Of a stretch of DNA of 64,000 nucleotides, positions 1 through 11,149 are shown piece by piece. The notes under the pieces are model-generated. The model saw only the letters and a list, made by a program, of their open reading frames with translations. It was not told the origin of the DNA and did no database searches. Every line of letters begins with the position of its first letter. The stretch's first letter is position 1. Source of the DNA: Branchipolynoe longqiensis (Eukaryota > Annelida > Polychaeta > Phyllodocida > Polynoidae); NCBI GenBank assembly GCA_030323885.1, contig CM059199.1, forward strand, positions 76,170,781 to 76,234,780, written 5' to 3'. A program made the translations under genes and the position numbers.

Positions 1-844
1 TTTTGGCGTTTTTTTAAGTTAAGCATGGCCAGAAGACCAGCGCCTCGGACATGAAAAAAGACTGTATCCAGTTGGCTTTGGAATTTAAAGGATGTTGGTG
101 AGTGAACATGTGTCCTTTGTCGGCAAGGCGTTGAGTGTAGGTGATGTTAGCACACTCAGCCAGGGGTGGGGATTCTTCTTTTTGTTGTTCTATAAAAAAA
201 TGATTTCAGTTACCACAAACCCCGCGTGGAGCGCTGCCACAGTAAGCACCAGGTGAGGCTAATTTAACCTGGCACCCTAACCGACCGCAGGGGACGTGCA
301 CAAAGTAGGTCACGCCTACTTTGGACATTTTCAACACACTCACACACCCATGCCACCCTAGGCACAATAGTCCCTGTACCCCCTGCACCCCCCCCCCCCC
401 CCCATGCCTTGCCCTCCTAACACCCCCCTCCCCAACACACACCAACTAAAGATATCTTTGTACTGTTGCCTCCTGTAATTTTGGCTATTTTATGGTGAGT
501 TAGATTTCACTATCAGTTTACACGGGTCTCATCTGATTATTTCAGAATTTCGTCTAAATTTCAATGTGGGCCTGTGATTGTGATTGACAATTCTGACAGA
601 ATAGATACCAGCGGCTTTTCGCTGTGAATATGGCTCTTGCTGCTGACTCAGCGTTAAACCATCAGCAATCAAGCAATCAAGCAATCAGATTTCTTTAGAG
701 AATCCCCCACCCCCTAAACAACTGCACTGCATCGTCCCCTGTAATTCTAGCTGTGTTTTGTGAGATAAACAGATGTGGCATCCGTTGGCACAGATTTATC
801 GATTCAAGAATTGCAGCAGAGATAATTTGACGCATCATTTGGCA
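1..844. other. No gene recognised
   Basis: I see no coding exon or known element here. A C-run of about 16 bases lies near 388-403 and a short CAATCAAG-type tandem near 665-688. The open frames are short and show no domain. Confidence 0.5.
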
Positions 845-1003
845 TACCAACATTATTTTTTATTTTCATTTAAAATATCTCCACTTCATTTATAATCAAA
901 GTCACTTAGAACTAAAAGTGCGGTCGAATATTCCAATCAACCTAATATATTTATCTAAAAATAAATTGCAGAAACTCAAAACCATCGGCCTATGTAACTC
1001 CAA
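845..1003. mobile_element. MITE-1 fragment (one end)
   Basis: The last 120 bases match the end of full MITE-1 copies, such as the one at 57945-58292: the AATATATTTATCT block followed by AAAACCATCGG-CTATG. The other half is missing and the copy is diverged. Confidence 0.55.
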
Positions 1004-1678
1004 GGAGTACATAAGTCAACGACCCCCACCTGACCCCGCCCCATCTTGCTTGCTTTGGGGTGGTTTGTAACCTTACAACGGTTACTGGTTGCAGAACTGC
1101 AACATTTATAGAGAGGCTCTGATAAATCGGCCCAATCTTTGGTTGAAGATTAATCTTCAGTAGGGAGTGTTGTAGAAGCTGGGGACATCTTTACAATGTT
1201 GTAATGGCAAAGCGTTGAGGCGGCCCCGAATCTCTTCGGTCTGGTGGTATTTGAGCACTTGTATCCAGTCGACAGCAACAAGGGTTTTGAGGAAGGGCGG
1301 GTAAAGATGGGTGCAGCGGTGGTTCCAGCAACGACAACAAAGCGAGAGAAAACGTAAAGGTACAGGGCCCTACCCAAGCACACAACTCCCCCGGTTAGGG
1401 GAGAAATATGCCTGGGAGAAAAAAAAAAAGGGTAGAGTCTAGGAAAGAGAAATGAGGAGAGTTGAGTCAAAGGACTGTGTCTATTTGCTCTATGGTGACC
1501 AGCCGGCGAGCCATAGACCCGGACAGAGTAAGAGTAGAAGGTGAAATGCCGGCGGGCTACCCCTCCTCTTTTCAAACATATCAAGGAGGAGCAAGGCCAG
1601 TGGAGAGGAGATAGAGAGAGGTGTGGACGAAGTGCGGTCCGGATAGGAAGTGCCTCGCCCCATCCACAACCACAAGTG
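1004..1678. other. No gene recognised
   Basis: This is unique-looking sequence with an A-run near 1420-1429. Minus-strand open frames of up to 144 codons show no recognisable domain and I do not call them genes. Confidence 0.45.
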
Positions 1679-1978
1679 GTGTTCTCTGTGCCGGAGTGGT
1701 TAGAGTGTCTCTATTTTCTAGGTCGCACTCCTAATCTGAAGTTCAGTGGTTCGATTCCCCATGCCCCCCACCTCTGCCAATTTAGATTTTCACCGCTGTG
1801 CATAACTTACAGTGTCATCAAAAGCCAGTTGCTGTCATACCATGTCTATGTGGTGTGAGAGGTTAAAAATCCCTTGGGTCGGTAGAAGTGTAGGTTTGGG
1901 CTTTCTATTGAAATACTGTCTAATGGTGAAAACAAGTCTATTCAGATGTATAAATCTTCAAGAAAAAGAAAAAAATCA
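1679..1978 (+). mobile_element. SINE-C, near full length
   Basis: This is a tRNA-derived SINE. The head has an A-box-like TGGTTAGAGTG and a B box GGTTCGATTCC. The body includes CATGTCTATGTGGTGTG and AAATCCCTTGGGTCGGTA, and the copy ends in an A-rich tail. Other copies lie at 50551-50847, 57181-57478 (minus) and 63115-63384. The head may derive from tRNA-Arg(CCT), because CTCCTAA sits at the anticodon position; this is uncertain. Confidence 0.85.
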
Positions 1979-2134
1979 CGGAACACATGTGCAGCTTAAT
2001 ACTCTGATGAAGTAGGTGCTCTGTTCTCAGCACTTACATAAAACACACCAACACCAGAGTGTCGGTTCCAATCTTTATTCCCCCAAGAGGTTGGGCGATG
2101 GTAAGACACTGAGGCCTGTGTCACGCGTTCTTAA

Positions 2135-2405
2135 AGTTGCATAGTCTGATGAATACATCAAATTTTCAAAACCAAACCTGGTATATAGACATAATTCTAC
2201 GTATTCTACTTTGATACTGGTGCACTTATTAAACATGCTTTGCTTCATAAAAGGTTGTAATATGTCAATGTAAATAGAACCTGTTAATACTGAAGTCTAT
2301 GGTGCCAGAGTTTTGGCGTGCTTGCCAAAATTAATTTAGCAGGTTTTGACGTTAAATATCTCCAAAGTTAGCCATTTAAAATATAAATTACTTCAAACTA
2401 ACCTT
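2135..2405. mobile_element. MITE-1, truncated copy
   Basis: A TTAA at 2131-2134 precedes AGTTGCATAGTCTGATG, the MITE-1 end. Internal sequence follows the family to about 2405, where a truncated SINE-A begins, so the far end is missing. Confidence 0.75.
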
Positions 2406-2530
2406 ATTTCCCATTGGGGCAGTACTATAAAGTCATCATGAGTGTGTACTGTCACAAGTCGCTCGCTGCCCGTCCTGATATGACCCTAGATGTTGCCAGG
2501 ACGTAAAACTCCAACACACAAACAAACAAC
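2406..2530 (+). mobile_element. SINE-A, 5'-truncated
   Basis: Only the 3' third is present: the CACTATAAAGTC-like block, CCTGATATGACC-TAGATGTTGC, AGGACGTAAAA and an ACAAACAAAC tail. It matches the complete copy at 43642-43975. Confidence 0.85.
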
Positions 2531-2984
2531 AATAATGCGTTCCACCAGACGCCCACCCGTCCCTTCCCCGTGGCGCGTTTTGTGCACGGCCCTTTAATGT
2601 TATGTCTTTTAACGAAAGACATGCCACTTTTTGACATAGTGTGTGCTGAAAGCACCAGGGGGCGTGGCGCGGTGCTTGTTGAATGATGAGGCGATTAAGG
2701 CGGATGGACGCCCTGAACGGTGGAACTCATCAACTTCTGAGGTGTCTGAAAGAGAATCTTGTTGGATTATATCAAATAAGTTGCTGTTAAAGCTGTTTAA
2801 GTTCCCATGTAAAACGGACGTGAACGTTTGAGCGACAGAGTTTCGTAACCTCAGTACAGAGATCCGCATGGCTGGGTTTAACCCGCTCTACTGATCAATA
2901 ACATCATAGCGTAACCAATAACCAAAATTAACGGATAAATAATACTATTAGAAAAAACTAATGTTGATCATCCGGAGATGGTCC
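2531..2984. other. No gene recognised
   Basis: I see no element or coding domain in this stretch. The overlapping short frames on both strands are uninformative. Confidence 0.4.
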
Positions 2985-3371
2985 GGGTCAAACCGTGGCT
3001 CAAAATGACCCCGCACCACCCCCGGCCAGGCCCGGTCCACCCCGGACCACCCCCGAAATACCCTGATCACCCCCGGACCACCCCCGGACCACCCCCGGAC
3101 CACCCCCGGACCACCCCCGGACCACCCCCGGATCAGGCCGGATTGAGCCCGGATCGCAAAATCCCCCGGACCGACCTGGATGTTTTAAACATTTTAAAAC
3201 ATCCGGGGCTGAGCCTGGACGGCACCGGACGAGCCACGGATCAGGCCGGATCAGGGGGGGGGGTCAGCACGGATGACCCAAAGACGAGCCACGGATCACC
3301 CCGGACCACCCCGGATGGCAGTCAGGGGTTCGTCCGGCCCCTGATCCGGGTATGTGTGACTGGGGCTTAAA
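2985..3371. repeat. GC-rich minisatellite, CCCCCGGACCAC units
   Basis: Units of about 12 bp (CCCCCGGACCAC) are nearly perfect at 3070-3130 and decay outward. The right edge, GTGTGACTGGGGC followed by TTAA, resembles the ends of the TTAA-flanked TCAC elements. The block may therefore be a decayed member of that group whose interior expanded. The 130-codon open frame is a by-product of the repeat. Confidence 0.8.
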
Positions 3372-3536
3372 TAGTAAACATTGAAATAGGTCTATACGGT
3401 TAGTCGCAGCCAGCAGCGCTCTGGTTCATAGCGATTCACAGTTGGGTGTGCCGGTCGCGGCACATACACAGGGTATATAGTCTGGATGTGACCTAGAGGA
3501 TTGAACCGGCATTTCACAAAAGCTTAGCTCAATTAA

Positions 3537-3882
3537 AGTTGCATAGTCCGAAGGTTTTGAATTTCTGTATTTTTTTAAAGATAAATATATTAGATCGATC
3601 ACTATATCTACTTTACATTAGTTCAAAGTTACTTTTATTTTAAATAGTAAACGTTTGAGATATTTTGAGTGCAAACATGGAAAATTAGTTTTGGCAAGCT
3701 TGCCAAAACTCTGACACCATATACTTCTGCAGTAACAGGTTCTGTTAAATTGATTCAGTATTGCCTTCTATGCAGAAACAAATGCTTAATAAGTGCATCA
3801 GTATCTAAGTTAGGTATGTAAAATGAAATCTAGATAATTGGTTTGTGTTTGAAAATTTGATATTTCATCGGACTATGCAGCT
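3537..3882. mobile_element. MITE-1, complete copy with TTAA target duplication
   Basis: A 346-bp element is bounded by AGTTGCATAGTCCG on the left and the inverse CTATGCAGCT on the right. It is flanked on both sides by TTAA (3533-3536 and 3883-3886). A perfect 24-bp palindrome centred on AAGCTT lies at 3687-3710. A TTAA target suggests mobilisation by a piggyBac- or Kolobok-type transposase; no such gene is in the window. Confidence 0.92.
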
Positions 3883-3904
3883 TTAACACCAGGTGGAGAA
3901 GTAA

Positions 3905-4226
3905 AGCTTGTTTTATTTAACAACACCTCTGGAGCACATTGATTTTTATCATCGGCTACTGAACGTCAAACATATGGTCATTCTGACATATTTGTTTGGA
4001 GTAAACCCGCTGCCACCACATAGGCTACTCTTTCCTATAAGCAGTAAGCGGTCTTTTATATGCACTTTCCCACAGACAGGACAACACATACCGCAGGCTT
4101 TGATGAACCAGTTGTGGACTACTGGTTGAAATGGAAAATAGCAAATGGGTCTAGCGAGCAGGATCAATTGAATGACTGACACCTTCGCAGGTGGACACGC
4201 TACCACCTGGGCTACGTCCACCCAGG
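3905..4226 (-). mobile_element. SINE-M, mollusc-type SINE
   Basis: Read on the minus strand, it has a tRNA-like head, then CCAGTAGTCCACAACTGG, GTATGTGTTGTCCTGTCTGT, GGGAAAGTGCATATAAAAGA and a terminal GTTGTTAAATAAAACAAGC. This body and tail match a SINE I recall as abundant in gastropod genomes. A second copy lies at 16881-17205. Confidence 0.85.
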
Positions 4227-4399
4227 AGGAAACCAATGTTGACCCTACACATGTATATGTGAGCACATATATGAGGCATAATCCTATTAAAACATAATAT
4301 TTTCAAAACCTAAAAAAAACACAACTAGATTTGATCCTAAATATTCATTGACCCAGGTGCACTCATTAAAGATTTAACATGTATTGCTGCTTGGAAGGA

Positions 4400-5172
4400 A
4401 TATTGCTCCTTGCCCCTACCCTCCACTCCCTGCCATGCCATGCCCTCCCTTCCCCTCCCCTCCACCCTCTTCCCCTCAGCTCCCCCTCCACCCCCTCTCT
4501 TCCCCTCGCTTCCTTCCGCCTCCTTGCCATTACCCCTGCCCCTCTCCATCATTCTCACTCACACTTCCACTTTCCTCCCATCCCTCCCCTCTCCCCTCTC
4601 TTCCCATCCCTTCTTCCTCCCCTCCCTCCTCGCATCCCCCTACCTTCCCTTCCCTTCCTCTCCCCTCCCCTCATCTCCCCTCCCCTCCCCTCCCCTCCCA
4701 CCCACCCCTTCCCTTCCCTTCACTTCCCATGCCCTCGCTCCTTCCACCTGTCGCCCTCCCCTACTCCTGGCGTTCACTGCTTCCCCCCTCCCCTCCCCTC
4801 CCCTCCCCTCACCTCCCTTCCCCTCCCCTCCCACATATCCTCCGCGCTCCCCCTCCTTGCTTTCACTTCCTGTCCCCGACCTCCTGCCCTTCTCCTTCCC
4901 CCTTCCCTTGCTCCCTTTCCCGAACTGAATCTCGTTCTCCTACTCCACTCCCCCCCCCCCCCCATCTTCTCTCCCTTCCCATAACCGCCTTCTCCCCCCC
5001 CCCCCCCCGTTCCCTCTCCCCCCTGCCCCTCCCCTGCCCCCTCCTCTGCCCCTCCACCTCCCACTCCCCGTCCCCCTCTCCTCCCCCTTCCCATCATCCC
5101 CCCCCCCCTTCCCATCACCCATCCCCTCCCCCTCCCCCCCTCCCTCCTCATCCCCCTCCCTCCCCCTACACG
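4400..5172. repeat. Polypyrimidine (CCTCCC) tract
   Basis: About 770 bp is almost purely C and T on the plus strand, built from CCCTCC/CTTCCC units, with C-runs longer than 14 near 4950 and 4997. All long frames through it on both strands are proline/serine/leucine or glycine/arginine/glutamate artefacts. Confidence 0.95.
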
Positions 5173-5990
5173 TGTTCGCGCGCTCACCTGGTTCATATTC
5201 TATGGGGATCTCATCTTGGATGCGACGGGGTGGCCGGGCCGTGCTTCCCACCGCCTAAGCATATTTACCCCCAGATCACCCGATCCACTCCGCATTTGCC
5301 CAAAGAGCGGTCATCAGCTTCTCGTCTTGCTAAGAAGTCACACGCAGAATAACCCTGCAAAAAAATAGCGCCTAAAAAAACAAATGAAAAGATCAACGCA
5401 ACTTGTGTTATATTCACATTAATACAATTGAATATTTACACTAGTTCCATTCCCTGGAATGAATCAAATCTGTATTTAGCAATACAGGTTGTGGTGCTTA
5501 ATTTAATCACAGTTTTATCAAAATTCTACTGTATATTTGGTGGGATCCTTCGGTGAGCTGTTATTAGGACGGGGTCCTGGTGGAGGCCCTAAGTAGGTCA
5601 GGACCTTCTAGCCGAGACCCACTAAGTCGACCACCTCTCATTTTGCGTCTTCTAAAAATAGCTCAGATTTACAACAAACAACGAACAAAATTCTAATTTA
5701 CATGCCACATTAAAGCTCTCCCAGAGACATAATCAAATATCGTAATGTTTGTGGTGATAATGTCAGAGATGATGGCTTTGTTCTGGTCGAGGTTTACCCG
5801 AGAGGTGCTGTAGTTGCAGTGTGTATGTTTCAGAATGAGGTGGGGGGGGGGTGACGGGTAATGACTCCATTATAACTGAAATCTCCTCCATGGTGTCGAC
5901 ACTAATTACCTCCTCAACTTTGGGCCTCATGAACGTACCATCTTTGCTGTGAACAATGTCAACATACCAAAGTTCCAGTCAAGTGTACCA
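5173..5990. other. No gene recognised
   Basis: No element or exon is recognised. A G-run of 9 lies near 5842. Confidence 0.4.
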
Positions 5991-6322
5991 GACAGGATGG
6001 CCGAATGAGTTGAGCGTCCATCTCCTGTTTTGGGAGATCGGGGGATCCAAACTTCTGGTTGAGTAAAACTTCTAAATGTATGCTTGTCGCTTTCTAGCCT
6101 GGCGCTCGGCATTATTAGGATATGGCAAGGACTGGTTTGCTCAGTGTCGGGATAATGTGACTGAGTGGGATATCAGGTAATGATGCTGGTGGCCTGGCCT
6201 CCCACTGTCCCAGTGGGGTAGCACTCTAAAATTGCCATGAGTGCGCACTGTCACAAAAATAGTACCCATCCTGATATGACCTTACATGTTGCTAGGACGT
6301 AAAATAACAAGAAACAAACAAA
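5991..6322 (+). mobile_element. SINE-A, full-length copy
   Basis: The tRNA-like head has A box TGGCCGAATGAG, but the B box is degraded. The conserved core CTCGGCATTATTAGGATA is followed by the SINE-A 3' domain CCTGATATGACCTTA-ATGTTGCTAGGACG and an ACAAACAAA tail. Confidence 0.9.
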
Positions 6323-6343
6323 ATCCAGTCAAATATGCATATA

Positions 6344-6440
6344 CAGTAAAACCTCTCTAACTGACCACCTCCAGAGATCGACCACACCCCTATATTGCTC
6401 GCTTTATTTGGTTCCTAAATGATCCCCCGTAAGTGATTGG
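6344..6440. mobile_element. MITE-3 fragment (pogo/Tigger-like)
   Basis: It starts TA-CAGTAAAACCTCTCTAA and runs through the GACCACCTCCA block shared with complete copies at 17707-17898 and 50887-51077. The right half is missing. Confidence 0.75.
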
Positions 6441-6548
6441 TTTGACTCGACCAGGTATAGTATTTCTGAGTACCCGGGCCGCTCAGTGCACCAGAGAATA
6501 CCATAAACTCTCCCCATTCACTCCCACCTGATGCCTCCCTTAAACAAA

Positions 6549-7690
6549 CCCTTAAACAAACTCATAAGGAAGAAAGGGAAGACAAGTCACAAAGATTGAC
6601 AGTGAAGATGTTGTGCTTTATTGGCATCAACTCCTGTTCACCTACTAGTGACCTATCACCCTGACCACCTTACCTTCTGTCCACACAGACTCTCATTACC
6701 TCTTTAGTATCTAGGAATCAGTGCTGACAGCCCGTTGAACCGGAGTCCCCTGGTTGTCTCACACAGCTCAATTTGGATATATGAAATTTTGTAGCATCAG
6801 ACAGAGTGTCTGGGGTCCTGCTCTAGAATAGGTGTGTCTCACTCAAAAGCCAGGAGTAGAGTGATCTCTCCAGTGTCTCTGGAGCAGTTTCTTGAATAAT
6901 TAATATCAAAGTGAGGCTAGTGTGGTCAGGTGGTCAAGCCAGTGCAGGTGACTGGACCTCCCACAGCCAGCCAATCAGACACAGCCTACAGACTGGTCAG
7001 TGCAACACCCTAATATGGGGAGCTGCCACCCAACCCAGCCTGCAGGGTGTGGCCCTAAGGAATGTGGAATGGCTGGTGTGCTTGGCTATAGGTCTGGTAG
7101 TGACAGGTTTTTAAAATTTCTATTTCTTTTTATTGAGGCTGAATTATACTGTCCATAGCATATAAGCCTGGGTATTCAGGCTTGTTTTCAATGCTGGCCA
7201 GCTGTAGTGTTGGTGTTATCTTATCACACAGTAGCTGCTGATAAGGTATTTGATTGCCTGTATTTCAGTAGCAGGTAGATAGTTGGTTGGTCTGGTTAGT
7301 AGTCTATGTTAATTTTTTTGGATTTTCTTGGCATATATGTGTTTGATTTTTTCTACTCCTATTTACATATCATAGGCTTGTACGTAGCTGTGTGGTGTGC
7401 TATCTGGCTGCTTTTGGCATGGTTACCTTCCATTGGGCGTCTTGCTGGTGGGCCATGACATATCACCTGCCCCTTTGCTGTGCAGCTTAGTAGTTGCAGG
7501 TAGTTGCAGACAGTTACAAATATATATATATATATGTATAAAATATCCCTTTTCTCCAATTGCACTCTTTATGGATGCATAGAGGGACATTTCAACAATC
7601 ATGTACTGTCTCTTATATAGGAACATCTCTTCATAATCTCAGGCATCATGTATGAACATATATTTCACATGCTTGTCTATTACATAACCT
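6549..7690. repeat. Dispersed repeat R2, copy 1 (interrupted)
   Basis: Blocks at 6575-6712, 6925-7000 and 7480-7690 match, in inverse order and orientation, blocks at 31370-32030. Examples are the TGTTTATTGGCATCAACTCC-like segment, GGTCAGGTGG and GTAGTTGCAGACAGTTACAA. The other copy carries an AATAAA signal in its GATGCCAATAAAACACAAC segment, so R2 could be a long terminal repeat or a non-autonomous retroelement. R3 is inserted at about 7107-7455. Confidence 0.65.
7107..7455 (-). mobile_element. Dispersed repeat R3, copy 1
   Basis: It shares CTGTCCATAGCATATAAGC, GGCTTGTTTTCAATGCTGG, TTACATAT-ATAGGCTTGTA and CTATCTGGCTG with 58335-58662. The T-rich left edge is the A-tail of an element read on the minus strand, so it is probably a retroposon. 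Confidence 0.65.
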
Positions 7691-7774
7691 TAATCCCCAC
7701 TCCGTCACCCAAGAATAATAACGCTCTCTGCCAATATATAATTCCGAACCGAAAATCCCTATATTTTTACACAG

Positions 7775-7862
7775 GGTTCGAACCCAAAGGTTCGAATCCC
7801 ATGATCTACCAACACGGGAGACAGACGCTCAACTCATTCGGCTGTGCCGTCTGGTAGTACTA
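7775..7862 (-). mobile_element. SINE-A/B tRNA-like head fragment
   Basis: On the minus strand the A box (GGCNGAATGAGTTGAGCG) and B box (GGTTCGAACCC) of the SINE-A/B head are present, then homology stops. A CTAGTAGTA simple repeat abuts it at 7855-7890. Confidence 0.75.
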
Positions 7863-8645
7863 GTAGTACTAGTGGTACTAGTAGCAGACACGACATTAGT
7901 ATGTAAAATATTCCGATAAAACGGCATTCATAGGGAATGCAAATGGTCTATAATGGTCTATTAAGGTAAATAGTATATAGTGCCAGGTGCATGAATGTAT
8001 TTATGTAGTTGCTGGTGATCCTTTACTTATGGTCAATAGTCATTGTGTATTAGGTCGATAGTGTGAAGGAGGCACTAGTGATAGTGTGTAAGGGGCCTTT
8101 GGAGCTCTACTCACAACCCCCCCCCCCCAACTGTTAGTCACGGATCACCACACACACAGCTCAGACAGGTGCTTGCCAAGCAGACACACCCATGGTGGTG
8201 GTGGACAGATCATGGTAGCCATGGTGACACAGGAATGCTTACTGTTCATTGATGGAACTATAAATGCTTGATGCTCATTGGAGAACACGGTCAGGTGGTA
8301 TGCCATACCGGATCCATGTACCACTATATAATAATAAACCTGAGGGCATTGTCTCTCTCTCTACTTTCATTCTTTATACTGTTCCTTTCTCTTCTTGCCT
8401 GTATTGATTTCATTATAGCCTGCCTACACAAACCACAGATGCCAGCTGAGGACTTTACAAGTAGTTATGGTAGTTACTAGCATATGACAGCAGTAGTAGT
8501 ACTAGTAGTAGTAGTGGATGTAGTTAGCTGGAGAAAGCGCCTCATAAGTAGTGTACTTCTGCTTTCTCCCTTTTCATGCGAAACATTACATAAGTGATAC
8601 ATGATACATAAATATCAGCTTGTATGTACAATGATCATGTGGAAA
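7863..8645. other. No gene recognised; ACTAGTAGT simple repeats
   Basis: CTAGTAGTACTAG repeats occur near 7855-7890 and 8491-8516. No element or exon is recognised otherwise. Confidence 0.4.
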
Positions 8646-8690
8646 TAAATAAATCTTAATCTTAATCTTAATCTTAATCTTGATCTAGTA
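8646..8690 (+). repeat. (AATCTT)n tail of a retroposon
   Basis: AAATAAATAAATCTT followed by about five AATCTT units resembles the simple-repeat 3' terminus of a non-LTR element. The upstream 100 bp may be its 3' UTR, but no coding part is left. Confidence 0.45.
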
Positions 8691-9150
8691 GTTGATGGTT
8701 GTAACCACTGATTGCTGGCGCGCTGATTAACATGGGGCGACGCCGGTACCCGAAGTGGCGACCTTTGCACCAGTGACCTTCGCAGGGTAAAGGCTAGGTC
8801 AAGGACAACCTAGAGTCAGATGGTCTATTTGTGCTGTGAGTGTGCGTATGTACAGATGGACTACGCCACAGACGTCACCCCCCCCCCACAACACCCCCTC
8901 CCCCTCCCCTTTCCCCCACCCCGCAGCTCCCACAATGCACATAGCAGGGAGCAGGAGTCAAATACGGGCGTCTCAAGCGTCCGCCATGTTTACTGACTCG
9001 GAACGCGCACTCTCCAAGCACAGGACCGCCCCGTGTCGCTTCACCGCGTAAGTGACTGGGATTGTGCTTGGAGAGCATCGTTCTATTGCCAGGGCCGCCT
9101 TCAGGGTATGCCTCCAAGTCGACTCCGCGACATCTTTTTGGCCTATATTC
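8691..9150. other. No gene recognised
   Basis: There is a C-run near 8878-8888 and a C-rich patch to 8930. A TTCAGGGTATGCCTCC at about 9099 resembles the end of the next element. Nothing codes convincingly. Confidence 0.4.
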
Positions 9151-9379
9151 GTTCAGGGTGCACCTCGGAGTCTACTCCGAGACGTCACACTTTTCAGATA
9201 GGAGGCAAAACGTGCTCCAAAATGGCTACCGGATTCAGTGGTTTCAACCAATCAGAGGCGATCTTTTCAATTGCAAATGGCGGCACCCTATGGGGGCTGC
9301 CATTTTCGAGGCAACTGACTGCTCATGCCATTCAGACTAGCGGAATTTCTCCGAAGCGCCTCCATGGCGCACCCTGAAC
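9151..9379. mobile_element. Small inverted-repeat element, GTTCAGGGTGC ends
   Basis: The left end GTTCAGGGTGCACC (9151) and the inverse right end GGCGCACCCTGAAC (9366-9379) form TIRs around a 229-bp interior. The interior holds an NF-Y-like CAACCAATCAGAG at about 9245. No other copy was found, so the call rests on TIR symmetry. Confidence 0.6.
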
Positions 9380-9780
9380 GCAGCCCAGGTTAAGACAAAA
9401 CAAATTTTTAAAATTGGTGATCGTCTCCGCCCATGCCTGGAAAATCGTCTGCCCCTGATTAAATGTTTTTGGTAACTGCTAAAAACTGCAGCAAGTCAAC
9501 CATCGTATCAATTTTTTTTAAGTCATAGGTTTGACTCGGCCAGAACAAAATTTTAAAAATTCAAAAAATTAAAACTGCCCGCCCGACCCTGATTTATGTG
9601 ATCAAAAGGACACTCACCATTTAAAATTGTTTTATTTGGCCTTATTTGTTGCCGAACGTGCTCCATACACAGTCGTCCCGGTGGAAGGAATGGAATGAAT
9701 GAAATGAATGAATGAAGGAAGGAGGCCCCACTTTCTACCTCCTCACACTTGTCTGACTGTTGACACTCCACACAAATACC
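9380..9780. other. No gene recognised
   Basis: This AT-rich stretch has an AATGAATG microsatellite patch at 9690-9722 and no recognisable element. Confidence 0.4.
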
Positions 9781-10100
9781 AGACGTGGTGGCCGAATGAG
9801 TTGAGCGTCCGTCTCCATGAGTGTGTGGGTTCGAACCCATGTCCAGTCAAACCAATAACGTACAAATGTATACTTGTCACTTCCTAGTCTGGCGTTCGGC
9901 ATTATTAGGATAGGATAAGGACTGTTTGGCTCAGTGTCAGGATAATGTGACTGAGTGAGATACATTGTCATACTGGCAGCCTACTCTCCCAGTGAGGCAG
10001 CACCATAAAGTCGCTATGAGTGTGAACTGTCACAAATCGGTACCCATCCTGATATGAACTTAGATGTTGATAGGACGTAAAATAAGAAACAAACAAACAC
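9781..10100 (+). mobile_element. SINE-A, full-length copy
   Basis: A box GTGGCCGAATGAG, B box GGTTCGAACCC, core CGTTCGGCATTATTAGGATA, 3' domain and ACAAACAAAC tail are all present in the family order. Confidence 0.9.
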
Positions 10101-10244
10101 TATAATCTCGATTTGAGAAGGGAGTGAGTGGTGTTTCCGAACTAGGAACATTTGAGGTGACACCAGGATGAGAGGACGTGGAATCGACCGATTCACAGCG
10201 GAGCCAAAGCAAAGACTTTCACAGTGTATATTTGGCACTACATA

Positions 10245-10482
10245 TGAAGAGTTCAGGTGCAAAACCCCGTAAACAGCAATTAAAGAATTGCGATGAACAT
10301 TGGATTCAAACCTCAAAAAAGTTCTTTGTTTTTACATTCCCATTTTTGTGTTCATTGCTGGATAATCATTACATCACAAGAAAAGTAGCATTAGTGCGAA
10401 TGAAAATTACCTTCTTCTAAAAATCTGTTAGTTTAATAACAATTTAGGATTGTCATTTACAGGGTTTTTGCGCCTGAACTAT
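10245..10482. mobile_element. MITE-2 copy
   Basis: The left end TGAAGAGTTCAGGTGCAAAA and the right end TTTTTGCGCCTGAAC are inverted. Both ends also carry CCCCGTAAAC or its inverse. A long TA microsatellite follows at once. Other copies are at 42222-42435, 48597-48832, 59648-59891 and 63385-63572 (partial). Confidence 0.85.
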
Positions 10483-10501
10483 ATACATATGTATATTATA
10501 T

Positions 10502-10538
<37 letters not shown>

Positions 10539-10560
10539 ACATACGTGTACACGTACAAAT
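10483..10560. repeat. (TA)n microsatellite
   Basis: An interrupted TA run abuts the right end of a MITE-2 copy. Confidence 0.9.
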
Positions 10561-11149
10561 AAATATATATGTGATGTATAACGCATTATGTGAGTATAAA
10601 GGCGCAGAAGGGAATTAATTCCTTACTATTATTATTGTGTTTATTATTAGTATTATTGTTACACTATATACTGTACTGCCTCCTTCATGTTCATGACTGG
10701 TGGCGCCACCACCGGCGCTCCTCGGTATCTGCATACCCTAAAAACATCACTCGCGTCGGAGGATTATTTATATATATATATATATGTATATAGTTTAGTA
10801 GGAGTCGGTGGTTTAATAAAACCTTTGATATCAACCTGGGGCACATTTAATAATGTATAGCTCTTTCATCAAGCTGAGCAGTGTATTTTGTACGTTACAA
10901 ATGGTAGCACTGACGGCGACTATGTAAGTATTAAAATAATAAGTAACATCATTTGGGGGTAAATACTAGAAGGATTTAATTACAAAAAAGAATTGCATAA
11001 CAAAATTTGCTTAATAATAGAAAATAACTACTAACAATTGATATAAATTCACTACGGCAGGGAAGGTAGACACAACACGAGTTTATATCTAACTTGTCAT
11101 GCAATTGAGCTTCCTTTTTATTGGAGTTAACGTTTTTAAATTTGTTAGC
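10561..11149. other. No gene recognised
   Basis: This is AT-rich DNA with a short TA run at 10769-10787. No exon or known repeat is seen. Confidence 0.4.

Noticed and set aside
1150..1584. 144-codon minus-strand frame
   Set aside because: No recognisable domain, no homologous repeat and biased composition; not supported as a gene.
4379..5352. 322-codon proline-rich frame
   Set aside because: Low-complexity CCTCCC tract; no domain, start context or splice signals.
10735..10745. CCCTAA as an interstitial telomere repeat
   Set aside because: Single occurrence only.
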